A DNA stretch of 64,000 nt. It comes from Enhygromyxa salina. GTDB taxonomy: Bacteria > Myxococcota_A > Polyangia > Nannocystales > Nannocystaceae. The stretch's first letter is position 1; the number at the start of each line of letters is the position of its first letter. The DNA lies in assembly GCF_002994635.1 (NCBI RefSeq), contig NZ_PVNL01000032.1, positions 1 to 64,000 of the forward strand. The letters are read 5' to 3'. The position numbers were made by a program, and so were the translations under genes. This document shows, piece by piece, positions 27,457-36,258 of this stretch. The notes beneath the pieces are model-generated. The model saw nothing but the letters and a program-made list of their open reading frames with translations, was not told the DNA's origin and ran no database searches.

Positions 27457-28562
27457 CAGTATCCCCGGTCTTTTCGTTGGATGTGCGACAGGCCCTTGCC
27501 CGCCTTGAGCATGGAGTCGAGCTCTGCCGGCTGACTCGAGCGTGCCATGGCTTCTTCGCGCTCGAGTTGATCCGTGAGCACGAGCTCGGCGAGCGATTGG
27601 TTGAAGGTCTGCATGCCGTGCTCACCCTGGCCAACCTGCATCTGCGAGTAGATCTGGTGGACCTTGTCTTCGCGGATCAGGTTGCGGATCGCGGGGGTTG
27701 GGATCATGACCTCGACCGACAGCACCCGACCGCCGCCCTTCTTGGGCAGCAGCGCCTGACAGACCACGCCCTCGAGCACAAAGCTCAGCTGCGCGCGGAT
27801 CTGGCTCTGCTGGTGGGGAGGGAACACGTCGATGATGCGGTTGATGGTCTGCAGCGCGCTGTTGGTGTGCAGCGTGCCGAAGGTCAAGTGACCGGTCTCG
27901 GCCACGGTCAGCGCGGCCCCGATCGTCTCGGGGTCACGCATCTCGCCGATCAGGACCACGTCGGGATCTTGGCGAAGGATCGACTTGAGCGCGCGCGTGA
28001 AGCTGACCGAGTCGGACCCGATCTCACGCTGGTTGACCAGGCACTTCTGATGCTGGTGGATGTACTCGATCGGATCTTCGAGCGTGATGATGTGCTCGCG
28101 CCGCTCGCGGTTGATCAGGTCGAGCATCGCCGCGAGCGTGGTGCTCTTGCCCGAGCCGGTCGGACCGGTGACCAGGACCATGCCGCGCGGCTTCTCAGCC
28201 AGCTCCTTGATGATCACCGGGAGCTTGAGCTCGCCGAAGGTACGGATCTGGTAGGGGATCAGCCGAAACGCCCCTGCGACCGCGCTCTTTTGCATGTAGA
28301 GGTTGGCGCGGAACCTGGCCAGACCCTTGACGCCGAACGAGAGATCGAGCTCTTGCTCCTCCTCGAACCGGTGCTTTTGCTTGTCGGAGAGGATCGAGTA
28401 GCACAGCGACTTGCAGTCGTCGGGGCTAAACGGCGGCGTGCGCAGCGGGACCAGGCGCCCGTCGAGGCGCAGCATCGGCGGTGACGCGGTGGTGACGTGG
28501 AGATCCGTCGCCCCCTGATCGAGCATGGCCTTGAGGAGCTGATGAAGGTTGGGGATCGACAT
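27456..28562 (-). CDS. pilT: PilT, type IV pilus retraction ATPase
   Basis: 368 residues from ATG 28562, which matches the usual PilT start (MSIPNLHQLLKAMLDQGATDLHV); the frame is open 48 nt further up. Motifs of a type II/IV secretion ATPase: Walker A GPTGSGKST, the Asp box ITLEDPIEYIH, Walker B VVLIGEMRDPET and the His box GHLTFGTLHTNSA, plus the PilT-type AIRNLIREDK. It powers pilus retraction. First gene of a pilT-pilC-pilS operon; the extension ATPase gene pilB is not next to it, unlike in Myxococcus. Confidence 0.95.
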   Translation of the reverse strand: MSIPNLHQLLKAMLDQGATDLHVTTASPPMLRLDGRLVPLRTPPFSPDDCKSLCYSILSDKQKHRFEEEQELDLSFGVKGLARFRANLYMQKSAVAGAFRLIPYQIRTFGELKLPVIIKELAEKPRGMVLVTGPTGSGKSTTLAAMLDLINRERREHIITLEDPIEYIHQHQKCLVNQREIGSDSVSFTRALKSILRQDPDVVLIGEMRDPETIGAALTVAETGHLTFGTLHTNSALQTINRIIDVFPPHQQSQIRAQLSFVLEGVVCQALLPKKGGGRVLSVEVMIPTPAIRNLIREDKVHQIYSQMQVGQGEHGMQTFNQSLAELVLTDQLEREEAMARSSQPAELDSMLKAGKGLSHIQRKDRGY

Positions 28563-28580
28563 CGAGGCGATTCGGTTTCC

Positions 28581-28610
28581 AGGGTACCGAGGGTGGAGCG
28601 CTTTGGCCAA
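28581..28610 (-). promoter_or_regulatory. Candidate promoter of the pilT-pilC-pilS operon
   Basis: On the minus strand TTGGCC (28605-28610) is followed after 18 bp by TACCCT (28581-28586), 18 nt before ATG 28562. Confidence 0.5.
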
Positions 28611-28757
28611 CTAGTTGTCGTTGTCGGTGCTGGCCGACCCACGCAGGCTGCAGCGGCGTTCCCGGCTGCGCGAATTGGCGCCACGCAGGGCAGCCGCCGA
28701 CCTCGGGTGCACGCGTGAGCAGGAGCGTTGGCCAACCCGGGCGGGTCTGTCACGCGC

Positions 28758-29921
28758 TCAGCGGGCGGAGAACTTGACTGCGTGGCGTGGGGCGTCGGGC
28801 TCGGCGAAGCGCAGCAGGGCCTCGGCCTCGTCGGTCAGGGCCGCGCGCTGGCGCTTGTCGAGCTCGATGAACGCCGACAGGGCCACGGTCGCGGCCTGCT
28901 TGCTGCGCTCGAGCTTCCAGGTGCCGGCGACGAAGCCGTCGATCAGGAAGGTCGCGCTGACCTGTAGGTTCTTGCTGACGATCGCCTTGCGGTGCTCGTC
29001 GGCGATGATCCGGGTCCGGTCGGCGTGCGACAAGACCAGGTTGTCGAACGCGGGGATCAAGCGCGCGGGCGCGTCGACATCGGGGTCGGGTCGGGGCGCC
29101 CGGGGCAGATCGAACAGCTCGCGGCCCCGCTCGTCGCGAACACGGCGAAGCTTGGGTCGCAGCTGGTCGAACACCGCGCGCAGGCCCGAGAGCCCGGACC
29201 AGACCTGGGCGTCGGCGGGCGTCGCGGGGCCGAACGCGGCGAGGTAGCGGCGGACCAGCGTACTGGGATCAGGGTTGGGATCAGGGTTGGGATCTGAATT
29301 GGGATCTGGGTTGGGATCTGGGCTTAGACCTGGCTCGGCGGACGGCTCGGCGCCCAGCCACTCGCTGGCCAGGCAAGAGTCGGCGCTCGCGGGGAACCCC
29401 CACGGGCTGTCGTCGGGCACCTGGACCAGCGGGATCAGGTTGCGCACCGCGTAGCCCATCATGCGTGGGTCGGCCTCGGGGAACCGAGCGGCGAGCTGCT
29501 CCCGCAACCGCGCGAAGGTCATGGGTGCGCCGCTGAGGCACTCGCGCGCGGCCGCGACGATCGGATCGAGCTCGACGCCATCGAGCCGCTTGCGCAGCGC
29601 CGAGCGCATGGCCGACTCGAGCGCGGGCTGGATCCCTGGGCGCAGCGCCACGTAGTCGGTGGCGCGCATCAGGTGCAAGGTCGAGCGCATCATGGTCACG
29701 CGCACGAGCTTGCGCGCGCGCAGCTGGCTGCGAAGCTGCTCGGGCGTGAACGACTCGAGCCGCGTCCACAGCCCAATGAAGGGCGGCTGCGCGACCTGAG
29801 CCTGCAGGCCGACCAGCGCCGACGTGGCACGCAGGGCCGTGGTGGGTTCGCGGCGCAACAATAGCTGACGGGCGAGCAAGGCCCGATTGAGCGCGCGTTG
29901 ACTCATGGTCACTTCGGCCAT
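28758..29921 (-). CDS. Winged-helix DNA-binding domain protein (HTH_42 family)
   Basis: 387 residues. ATG 29921 chosen because a TATCGT box lies 7 nt upstream. N-terminal LNRALLARQLLLRR, GLQAQVAQPPFIGLWTRLESF and LVRVTMMRSTLHLMRATDY, then PATPADAQVWSGL and a C-terminal FLIDGFVAGTWKL: these are the hallmarks of the HTH_42 family (PF06224), which includes YcaQ/AlkZ-type DNA glycosylases. Those enzymes use a QxQ-type motif in the winged-helix region; here GLQAQ near residue 40 fits. So it may repair alkylated or crosslinked DNA. Unusual feature: a low-complexity DPNPDPN insert near residue 213. Monocistronic. Confidence 0.75.
   Translation of the reverse strand: MAEVTMSQRALNRALLARQLLLRREPTTALRATSALVGLQAQVAQPPFIGLWTRLESFTPEQLRSQLRARKLVRVTMMRSTLHLMRATDYVALRPGIQPALESAMRSALRKRLDGVELDPIVAAARECLSGAPMTFARLREQLAARFPEADPRMMGYAVRNLIPLVQVPDDSPWGFPASADSCLASEWLGAEPSAEPGLSPDPNPDPNSDPNPDPNPDPSTLVRRYLAAFGPATPADAQVWSGLSGLRAVFDQLRPKLRRVRDERGRELFDLPRAPRPDPDVDAPARLIPAFDNLVLSHADRTRIIADEHRKAIVSKNLQVSATFLIDGFVAGTWKLERSKQAATVALSAFIELDKRQRAALTDEAEALLRFAEPDAPRHAVKFSAR
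29265..29330 (-). repeat. 12-bp tandem repeat encoding a PDPN insert
   Basis: About five copies of a unit close to GGGATCTGGGTT, encoding PDPNPDPNSDPNPDP-type sequence inside the winged-helix gene. Each unit adds four residues without a frameshift. Confidence 0.75.
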
Positions 29922-29928
29922 CCGCGGC

Positions 29929-29934
29929 ACGATA
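29929..29934 (-). promoter_or_regulatory. Leaderless -10 element (TATCGT) of the winged-helix gene
   Basis: TATCGT on the minus strand, 7 nt before ATG 29921. The same hexamer and spacing occur before fadN. Confidence 0.5.
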
Positions 29935-29988
29935 CACCCGCCTGGAGCCCCGTCTGGGGGGTGCTATTCTCGCGGCTCGGAGCCTGCC

Positions 29989-30780
<792 letters not shown>

Positions 30781-30781
30781 C

Positions 30782-31894
30782 ATGCGGCGCGGGCTGCTCG
30801 GGTGGTTGGTGTGCTTGGGCGCCTGCGTGCCAGCTTCGGCAGGCGAGTCGGCAGGCGAGTCGGCGACGTCGACCGAGGCCGGGGCCGAGTCCGAGTCCGA
30901 GACCGGTGAGCTCAGCCCCGAGGCCCAAGGTGCCGTGCTGTACGAGCAGTACTGCGGGTTTTGCCACGGTGACGAGGGGCAGGGCTACGCGGCGGACAAC
31001 GCCAACGCGCTCAGCAACCAAGAATTCTTGCGCCTGGCCGACGAGGCGTTCTTGGCCGCGGCGATTCGCTACGGGCGACCCGGGACGTCCATGTCGGCGT
31101 GGGGGCAGGTCAAGGCCGGGCCGCTGTCCGATGCGCAGATCGATCACCTCGTCGCGTACATCAAGTCGTGGCAGACCGTCCCCGACGCGGACGTCGACGA
31201 CTACGAGATCGACCCGGCCTCGTCGGTGATCCGGGGCGAGACCTACTACGGCGTGTATGGCTGCGACGAGTGCCACGGCGAGCAGGGCCGGGGCGGGACC
31301 TACATGACCCTCGAGAACCCGTGGTTCTTGACCATGGCCAGCGACGGATACCTGCGCGAGTCGATCGTGAGGGGGCGCCCCGGTACCCCGATGGGCAGCT
31401 ACGCCGACGGCGACATGGACGACCTCACGCCTGCGCAGATCGACGACGTGATCATGCTGATCCGCAGCTGGGAGCGCGAGCCCGACACCGAGCCGCTGCC
31501 GCCTTTCGTCCCTGACGTGTCGGATGCGGTGATCAACCCCGACGGGCCCGATCCCGAGTTCACGCTCGTCGATGGGCGCTACATCGGCGTCGACGCGGTC
31601 AAGGCCGCGCTCGATGCTGGCGCCAAGATGATCTTGCTGGACGCTCGGCCGCACGCGGACTTTGTCGAAGGTCACCTCGCGGGGGCGGTGTCGATCCCAT
31701 TTTTCGACCTGGAGTTGGTCATCGACGAGCTGCCGCAGGACGTATGGATCATCAACTACTGCGGCTGCCCGCACGCGGTCTCGGGCCAGTCGTTTGACGC
31801 GCTCGATGCCGCCGGGTTTGGGCAGATCGCGGTGCTCGACGAGGGGTACTACGAGTGGGTCGAGCGCGGGTATCCGACCGCGCAGGGCGAGTGA
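30782..31894 (+). CDS. Dihaem cytochrome c-rhodanese fusion lipoprotein
   Basis: 370 residues. Signal with lipobox CLGAC (Cys15) and a Glu/Ser/Ala linker. Two c-type haem sites: C58GFCH62 and C161DECH165, each followed by a long helical domain with a candidate Met ligand (GRPGTSMSAWG; GRPGTPMGSY). The C-terminal 110 residues are a rhodanese domain: ILLDARPHADFVEGHLAGAVSIPF and an active loop INYCGCPHAVSGQSFD with the candidate catalytic Cys327. Rhodaneses transfer sulfane sulphur, so joining one to a dihaem cytochrome suggests sulphur-compound oxidation or a persulphide-carrying electron transfer protein in the periplasm. The thioredoxin-fold lipoprotein is the next gene upstream and probable partner. 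Confidence 0.85.
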   Translation: MRRGLLGWLVCLGACVPASAGESAGESATSTEAGAESESETGELSPEAQGAVLYEQYCGFCHGDEGQGYAADNANALSNQEFLRLADEAFLAAAIRYGRPGTSMSAWGQVKAGPLSDAQIDHLVAYIKSWQTVPDADVDDYEIDPASSVIRGETYYGVYGCDECHGEQGRGGTYMTLENPWFLTMASDGYLRESIVRGRPGTPMGSYADGDMDDLTPAQIDDVIMLIRSWEREPDTEPLPPFVPDVSDAVINPDGPDPEFTLVDGRYIGVDAVKAALDAGAKMILLDARPHADFVEGHLAGAVSIPFFDLELVIDELPQDVWIINYCGCPHAVSGQSFDALDAAGFGQIAVLDEGYYEWVERGYPTAQGE

Positions 31895-31899
31895 GGTGG

Positions 31900-32376
31900 C
31901 TACAGGGTCAGCAGCAACAAGAGGCCGCCGCCGAGCAAGACCAGGCCCATCAGCAACCACCACGTGATGTCGGTCGCGTCGCTGGACGTGCCGGCGAGCA
32001 CGTCGTCGGCTCGCCGGCTCAGCTGCTTGGGTGGGTGCTCGATCCGCTCGTCGTCTCGAGGTGGGCGATCGACCAGCTCGACGACGACCAACAGGTCGCC
32101 CGCGCGCCCGCCGTCGACCGCGGCGCCCTGACCCCGCAGCCGCAGCACCGCCCGCTCCGGCAGCTGCTCGGGCAGGTGCAGCTCGATCGTGTCGGGATCT
32201 TCTCCGTGCAGGACCACTCGCTCGAGCAGCTCGCCATCGGCGGCGATGCGTGCGGGGACGGGAGCGCGCAGCGTGGCCCCGAGCGCGACCCGAGGGATCT
32301 CCACGGTGACCCGCAGATCCGGCCCGCGCGGGAGCTCCCCGTCGTCGTCTTCGAACACGCTGCCGAGCTCGCCCAC
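31900..32376 (-). CDS. Tail-anchored DnaJ C-terminal-like protein
   Basis: 158 residues from GTG. Residues about 18-105 resemble one peptide-binding barrel of DnaJ/Hsp40: DLRVTVEIPRVALGATLRAPVPA, TIELHLPEQLPERAVLRLRGQG and AGDLLVVVELVDRPP are the usual order of strands and the GxGDL-type turn. No J domain or zinc centre. A single C-terminal transmembrane helix (WWLLMGLVLLGGGLLLLL) ends the protein, so the domain faces the cytoplasm. It could hold clients at the membrane or recruit a DnaK. Convergent with the cytochrome gene, 5 bp apart. Confidence 0.6.
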   Translation of the reverse strand: MGELGSVFEDDDGELPRGPDLRVTVEIPRVALGATLRAPVPARIAADGELLERVVLHGEDPDTIELHLPEQLPERAVLRLRGQGAAVDGGRAGDLLVVVELVDRPPRDDERIEHPPKQLSRRADDVLAGTSSDATDITWWLLMGLVLLGGGLLLLLTL

Positions 32377-32421
32377 CGTCGCAGTGTTACCGCCGACCCG
32401 CCCAACGGCAAGCGGGGCCTG

Positions 32422-32499
32422 CTAGAGCTCGGCGCACATCGCGAGCAGCACGATCACCGCGAACACGATCAACAGCAGCGCTCGCCGACGACGGTGCAT
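32422..32499 (-). CDS. Possible 25-residue single-helix membrane peptide
   Basis: ATG at 32499 encodes MHRRRRALLLIVFAVIVLLA followed by MCAEL and TAG: a basic N-terminus and one hydrophobic helix. It lies just upstream of the DnaJ-C-like gene on the same strand. Too short to judge by coding statistics. Confidence 0.3.
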   Translation of the reverse strand: MHRRRRALLLIVFAVIVLLAMCAEL

Positions 32500-32535
32500 C
32501 ACCCGATAGTAGGCGATGGGGGGTCATCGAAGTAG

Positions 32536-32541
32536 TACGAT
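32536..32541 (+). promoter_or_regulatory. Leaderless -10 element (TACGAT) of the phosphatase gene
   Basis: TACGAT ends 7 nt before ATG 32549. Confidence 0.55.
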
Positions 32542-32548
32542 CCCTCTC

Positions 32549-33238
32549 ATGCGGATCTACCTGGTGCGGCATGGTGAGTCGCGCGGAAATGTCGACAAGG
32601 ACGTGCACCGCGAGATGGCGGACCACGCGATCCCGCTGTCGAGCCGCGGGCACGAGCAGGCTGCCGCCGCCGGTCGGTACTTGGGCCAGGCGCTGGTGCA
32701 GCTGCGTGACGGTCCGTTCCAGGGCGCCCAGCCGCATGTCCGGCTGTGGGTCAGTCCCTATCGGCGTACCCGGGAGACGGCTGACGGGATTGAAGCCGGC
32801 GTCGCCGAGGCTGGCGGCTGGGTGACCGATCGCTGTGAGCACATGCTGCTGTGCGAGCAACAGTTTGGGCTGTTCGACGGTGTGCCTGACGAAGAGCTCG
32901 CCGAGCTGTTCCCGGCCGAGCACGCTCACTACGCCAAGCAAGAGGCGTTCGAGGGGCGCTTTTGGGCCCGCATGCCGCTCGGCGAGAGCCGCTTCGACGT
33001 CGCGACCCGTGTCCACCAGGCGTTCGGCACCTTCCACCGCGACGCCGAGCGGCACGGGATCGAGCACCTGATCGTGGTTTGCCATGGGGTGACGCTGCGC
33101 GCGTTCCTGATGATGTGGCTGCACCGCTCCCCGGAGTGGTTCGAGGCCGAGCCCAACCCGCACAACTGCGCCGTGAGGCTGGTGGTGGGCTCGGAGGATC
33201 TGGGCACCGTGTTTCCTGGTTTTCCCCGCGAGGGCTGA
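32549..33238 (+). CDS. Histidine phosphatase / phosphoglycerate mutase-like protein
   Basis: 229 residues from ATG 32549, chosen because it starts the family signature directly and has a TACGAT box 7 nt upstream. RHGES (residues 7-11) holds the catalytic His8; the second Arg is in VSPYRRTRETA, and VVCHGVTLRAF provides the second catalytic His. A longer insert between residues about 90 and 140 (FGLFDGVPDEELAELFPAEHAHY) resembles fructose-2,6-bisphosphatase-type members. Substrate unknown. Monocistronic. Confidence 0.9.
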   Translation: MRIYLVRHGESRGNVDKDVHREMADHAIPLSSRGHEQAAAAGRYLGQALVQLRDGPFQGAQPHVRLWVSPYRRTRETADGIEAGVAEAGGWVTDRCEHMLLCEQQFGLFDGVPDEELAELFPAEHAHYAKQEAFEGRFWARMPLGESRFDVATRVHQAFGTFHRDAERHGIEHLIVVCHGVTLRAFLMMWLHRSPEWFEAEPNPHNCAVRLVVGSEDLGTVFPGFPREG

Positions 33239-33245
33239 AAACAGA

Positions 33246-33263
33246 TGGCCCGGATCTGGGCCA
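33246..33263 (+). terminator. Hairpin after the phosphatase gene
   Basis: TGGCCC / GGGCCA with a 6-nt loop, 8 nt after the stop; no T-run. Confidence 0.35.
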
Positions 33264-33377
33264 CGGGGCGCGGGCGGGCTCGTCGAGCACGAATTAAAAG
33301 TGCCACACGAGGCCGCTGACGGGCAGTTTGATCGACCGCGAGCGACGCCACGCACGAGTCGTCTCGAGCCGCGCTGC

Positions 33378-33383
33378 TAGGTT
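33378..33383 (+). promoter_or_regulatory. Leaderless -10 element (TAGGTT) of the Rpn-type gene
   Basis: TAGGTT ends 9 nt before ATG 33393; identical to the AEC gene box. Confidence 0.5.
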
Positions 33384-33392
33384 CTGCCGGCC

Positions 33393-34394
33393 ATGACAAC
33401 ACGACCCCACGACGCCCTGTTCAAGTCCGCCTTCGAGCTCCCCGAGCACGCTGCGGCCCTGTTCTACGCGATCCTTCCCCCGGAGCTGCGCGACCTGATC
33501 GCCTGGGAGACGCTAAAGCGAGAGGCAGGCACGTTCATCGGCACACAGCTGGGCGATCGTCACAGCGACCTGGTGTTCTCGGCCACGCTGGGGGGCAAGC
33601 CGGTGCTGCTGTACCTGCTGCTCGAGCATCAGAGCACCAACCACCCGTATATGCCGCTGCGGATGCTCACCTACCTCGGGCTGGCCTGCGAGCGGCACAT
33701 CAAGAAGAAGAAGGGCGGGCCGCTGCCGTTGATCATCCCGGTCGTCATCAGCCACGCACCGGGGGGCTGGACCGCGGCGACGACATTCGGGGAGCTGTTT
33801 GATCCGCACCCGGCAAGCGTGCCGGGGGTTGCCCGGCTGATCCCCAGCTTTTCGTTGTTGATCGAGGACCTCTCCACCCGCACGGACGAAGACCTGCGTG
33901 ATTGGGCGCAGTCGGCGTTCCCTCGGGTGGCGCTGTGGCTGCTTCGAGATGGCCGGGACGGTGAAGAGCTGCTGCGAAGCTTCGACCAGTGGGCGGCGGC
34001 GTTGACCTCGGTGATGCAGGCGACCAACGGGATGGAGGCGGTCGCGCAGTGTCTGCGCTACATCGCGTTGGTCAGCGGGAACGTGACGTTCGAGAACTTT
34101 CGTGCCAAGATCCGGGAGCAGATCCCCGCCGCCGAGGAAGTCGCCATGACAATCGCAGAAGAGCTACACCAAAAAGGACTGGAGACCGGTCTGGAGAAGG
34201 GCCGGGAAGAAGGTCGGCGAGAAGGTCGGCAAGAGGGTCGGGTAGGGGTGCTCGGGAAGCTCTCGAGCCTCAAGTTCGGTGGGATGCCGCCGGAGTACGC
34301 GGCGCTGATCGAGGCGGCGACCGACGAGCAGCTCGAGCGGTACATCGAGCGAATCCTGACCGCCGACACGATCGACGCGGTCTTTAGCGACTGA
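33393..34394 (+). CDS. Rpn-family PD-(D/E)XK nuclease / putative transposase (YhgA-like)
   Basis: 333 residues. Opens with HDALFKSAFELPEHAAALFYAILP, the classic start of the Rpn/YhgA family (PF04754, Transposase_31), then DRHSDLVFSATLGGKPVLLYLLLEHQS, which holds the nuclease core (Asp ... Glu-x-Gln). MPLRMLTYLGLACERH and PLIIPVVISHAPGGW follow as expected. The C-terminus has a charged KGREEGRREGRQEGR tract common in this family. Rpn proteins promote RecA-independent recombination and some act in phage defence. Such genes move horizontally, but no terminal repeats are visible here. Confidence 0.9.
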   Translation: MTTRPHDALFKSAFELPEHAAALFYAILPPELRDLIAWETLKREAGTFIGTQLGDRHSDLVFSATLGGKPVLLYLLLEHQSTNHPYMPLRMLTYLGLACERHIKKKKGGPLPLIIPVVISHAPGGWTAATTFGELFDPHPASVPGVARLIPSFSLLIEDLSTRTDEDLRDWAQSAFPRVALWLLRDGRDGEELLRSFDQWAAALTSVMQATNGMEAVAQCLRYIALVSGNVTFENFRAKIREQIPAAEEVAMTIAEELHQKGLETGLEKGREEGRREGRQEGRVGVLGKLSSLKFGGMPPEYAALIEAATDEQLERYIERILTADTIDAVFSD

Positions 34395-34428
34395 CGCCCC
34401 CGCCCGCGTTCAAGCCCAACCCAAGAGC

Positions 34429-35610
34429 TTACCGCGCTGCGAGCAGGTGCTCGGCCGCAGCGACGCTGGCGGGGAGCTTCGCTCCGCAGTTCGCCAGCAA
34501 GACGATCGCCCGCCGTCCCGGTACGAACATCAACTCCGAAGCGAACGCGCCGTTGTTGCCGCTGTGTCCGTAGGCCGTGGTCCCATCCGCGAGCGTCCAT
34601 GAGCGCAGGCCGTAGCCGTAGCGCTCGTCTCGATGTTGGCTCGGCGAACGCGTGTGGGCTGGAGGCAACGGCCCGCCGCGCTCGAGCATCGCCGCGGTCC
34701 CGGGGAGCTGGCTGCCTCCGAGCGCGAGCCCGAATTGTGCGAGGTCGGTCGCCGAGCCCAGCACACCTCCTGCAGGGTCCATCCAGCTGGGATCACCTGG
34801 CATGAACTCGAGATCCTCGGCGACGCGGATCGGATGGCGATCCGGATCGTGCTCGAGATGACCACACGCCGCCGCGCTGGCCTGCTTTGCGTCCACGCGA
34901 AAGCTTGCCAGCCCCAGCGGCGCCGCGACGCGCTCGCCGACCAACGTCCGGTAGTCCTGCTCGGTCGCTGTGGTCAGCATCGCGCCGATCACCGCATAGC
35001 CAGCGTTGCTGTAGTGGTACTCGCCCGGCGCCCCAGCGGCTTCACTGCGGGCCAGCGCTGCCAACCACGCGCCGTCGAGCGACACGAGCTGGGCAGGCTC
35101 GATCTCACCGAGCCCGCTGCGGTGAGACAGGAGCGCGGCGAGGGTTGGATCCGGCACGCCGGGCGCGTCAGCGCTGCTCGTGAGCGACACGCGGCCTTCC
35201 TCGACGAGCCCCAGCGTCAGCGCAGCGGTCACGGTCTTCGACACCGAGCCAAACCGAAACTGGGTGGTCGCGTCGATCGTGGTCGGCTCGCCAGCGCAGC
35301 GCACCCCCAGCTGTAGCTCGAACGGCGCGGCGCCGGGCTCGACGACTGCCAGCGCGAGCCCGGGGATGTCGCGCTCGACCGACTCGGCGCACAGGGATCG
35401 GACCAGTGTATGAAATCGCGGCTCGACGCCGACCAGCGCTGCGTCGATGCACGCGCGCTTGCGAGTCGCGTCGGGATCGGGGTCGACCTCCGGCTTCGGA
35501 GAGCTCCGCTCGCCAGCACTCGACCGACCCACGTCGCGCCGCTCGTCGGCTTGCGACTGGCAGGCCGTGATCAGGATCAGCGCGGCGATGCTCCTGCGCA
35601 CGACCAACAA
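34429..35610 (-). CDS. Beta-lactamase-fold serine hydrolase lipoprotein (class C-like)
   Basis: 393 residues from TTG. Lipobox LITAC (Cys17), a Ser/Pro/Asp linker, then a serine beta-lactamase/DD-peptidase fold: catalytic SxxK in GSVSKT (Ser122, Lys125), the YSN motif in YHYSNAGYAVIGAM, and the third motif HSG in YGHSGNNG. These match class C beta-lactamase-like esterases/peptidases, which act on cell-wall peptides, esters or beta-lactams. Lipid anchoring suggests a periplasmic or surface role. An alternative start two codons in is likely if transcription is leaderless. Same strand as the small lipoprotein upstream, 6 bp apart. Confidence 0.85.
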   Translation of the reverse strand: MLVVRRSIAALILITACQSQADERRDVGRSSAGERSSPKPEVDPDPDATRKRACIDAALVGVEPRFHTLVRSLCAESVERDIPGLALAVVEPGAAPFELQLGVRCAGEPTTIDATTQFRFGSVSKTVTAALTLGLVEEGRVSLTSSADAPGVPDPTLAALLSHRSGLGEIEPAQLVSLDGAWLAALARSEAAGAPGEYHYSNAGYAVIGAMLTTATEQDYRTLVGERVAAPLGLASFRVDAKQASAAACGHLEHDPDRHPIRVAEDLEFMPGDPSWMDPAGGVLGSATDLAQFGLALGGSQLPGTAAMLERGGPLPPAHTRSPSQHRDERYGYGLRSWTLADGTTAYGHSGNNGAFASELMFVPGRRAIVLLANCGAKLPASVAAAEHLLAAR

Positions 35611-35616
35611 TACACA

Positions 35617-36138
35617 CTAGCCCGTGAAGCTGCAGTTGAGCTCGACCGCGAGCGACTCGAACTCGAACTCGTCCTCACCATCATTGGCGCCGGGAGTGAC
35701 CCGCATCAGCACGCTCAGGGTCACGCGCAGGCCGTCGGTGTCCTCGACGCCTCCGCTCGCGCACAGGCCCCAGTCGTCGCCGTTGTCGGCGATGTGCCCG
35801 CGCAGCTCGAAGTCGAATTCATCGCCATCGAGGAGCTCCGTGAACTGGGTGTGATCAGCCGGGATCGCGAGTTCGATGTCGGCGTAGTGCTCGAGGTCGA
35901 GCTGCAGGCTGGCCGACACGACCTCGAAGGTCTGCGCGTCCGGGCCACCCATGTGGTCCATGTGCATGAATACCCGCACGTCGGTCCCGACTTCGTCGTC
36001 GATCGTGATCTGGGGCATCCCCTCGATCTCGCTGACGACGCCAATGTGCGCAGCGCCGCCCTCGTCAGTCGTGGTCGAGTCGCCGCAGGCGGTCAGGGTT
36101 GTCAGGGCGCAAACCAAAGCGAAGCGGGGGGATCGCAT
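35617..36138 (-). CDS. Small acidic lipoprotein
   Basis: 173 residues from ATG 36138, which opens a signal with lipobox LTAC (Cys18); the frame is open further up but lacks signal features. The mature part is Asp/Glu-rich and strand-like (PQITIDDEVGTDVRVFMHMDHMGG, FEVVSASLQLDLEHYADIELAI, DFDFELRGHIADNGDDW). No family recognised. CACGAT ends 6 nt before the ATG, again suggesting a leaderless mRNA. Probably co-transcribed with the beta-lactamase-fold gene. Confidence 0.65.
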   Translation of the reverse strand: MRSPRFALVCALTTLTACGDSTTTDEGGAAHIGVVSEIEGMPQITIDDEVGTDVRVFMHMDHMGGPDAQTFEVVSASLQLDLEHYADIELAIPADHTQFTELLDGDEFDFELRGHIADNGDDWGLCASGGVEDTDGLRVTLSVLMRVTPGANDGEDEFEFESLAVELNCSFTG

Positions 36139-36258
36139 GGCCTGATCGTGCCATCCAATCCCCCCTTCGATCATCCGCGCTCGCGTGCGTGAACGCGGGT
36201 GCCAGCCATGCACGTCCGCTGCTTGCTCTCGGACGTGCGCGGCGAGGGCGTCAGCGCG

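Noticed and set aside
33239..33392. Inverted repeats of a transposon flanking the Rpn-type gene
   Set aside because: Only a local hairpin is visible upstream; no matching inverted repeat lies after 34394.
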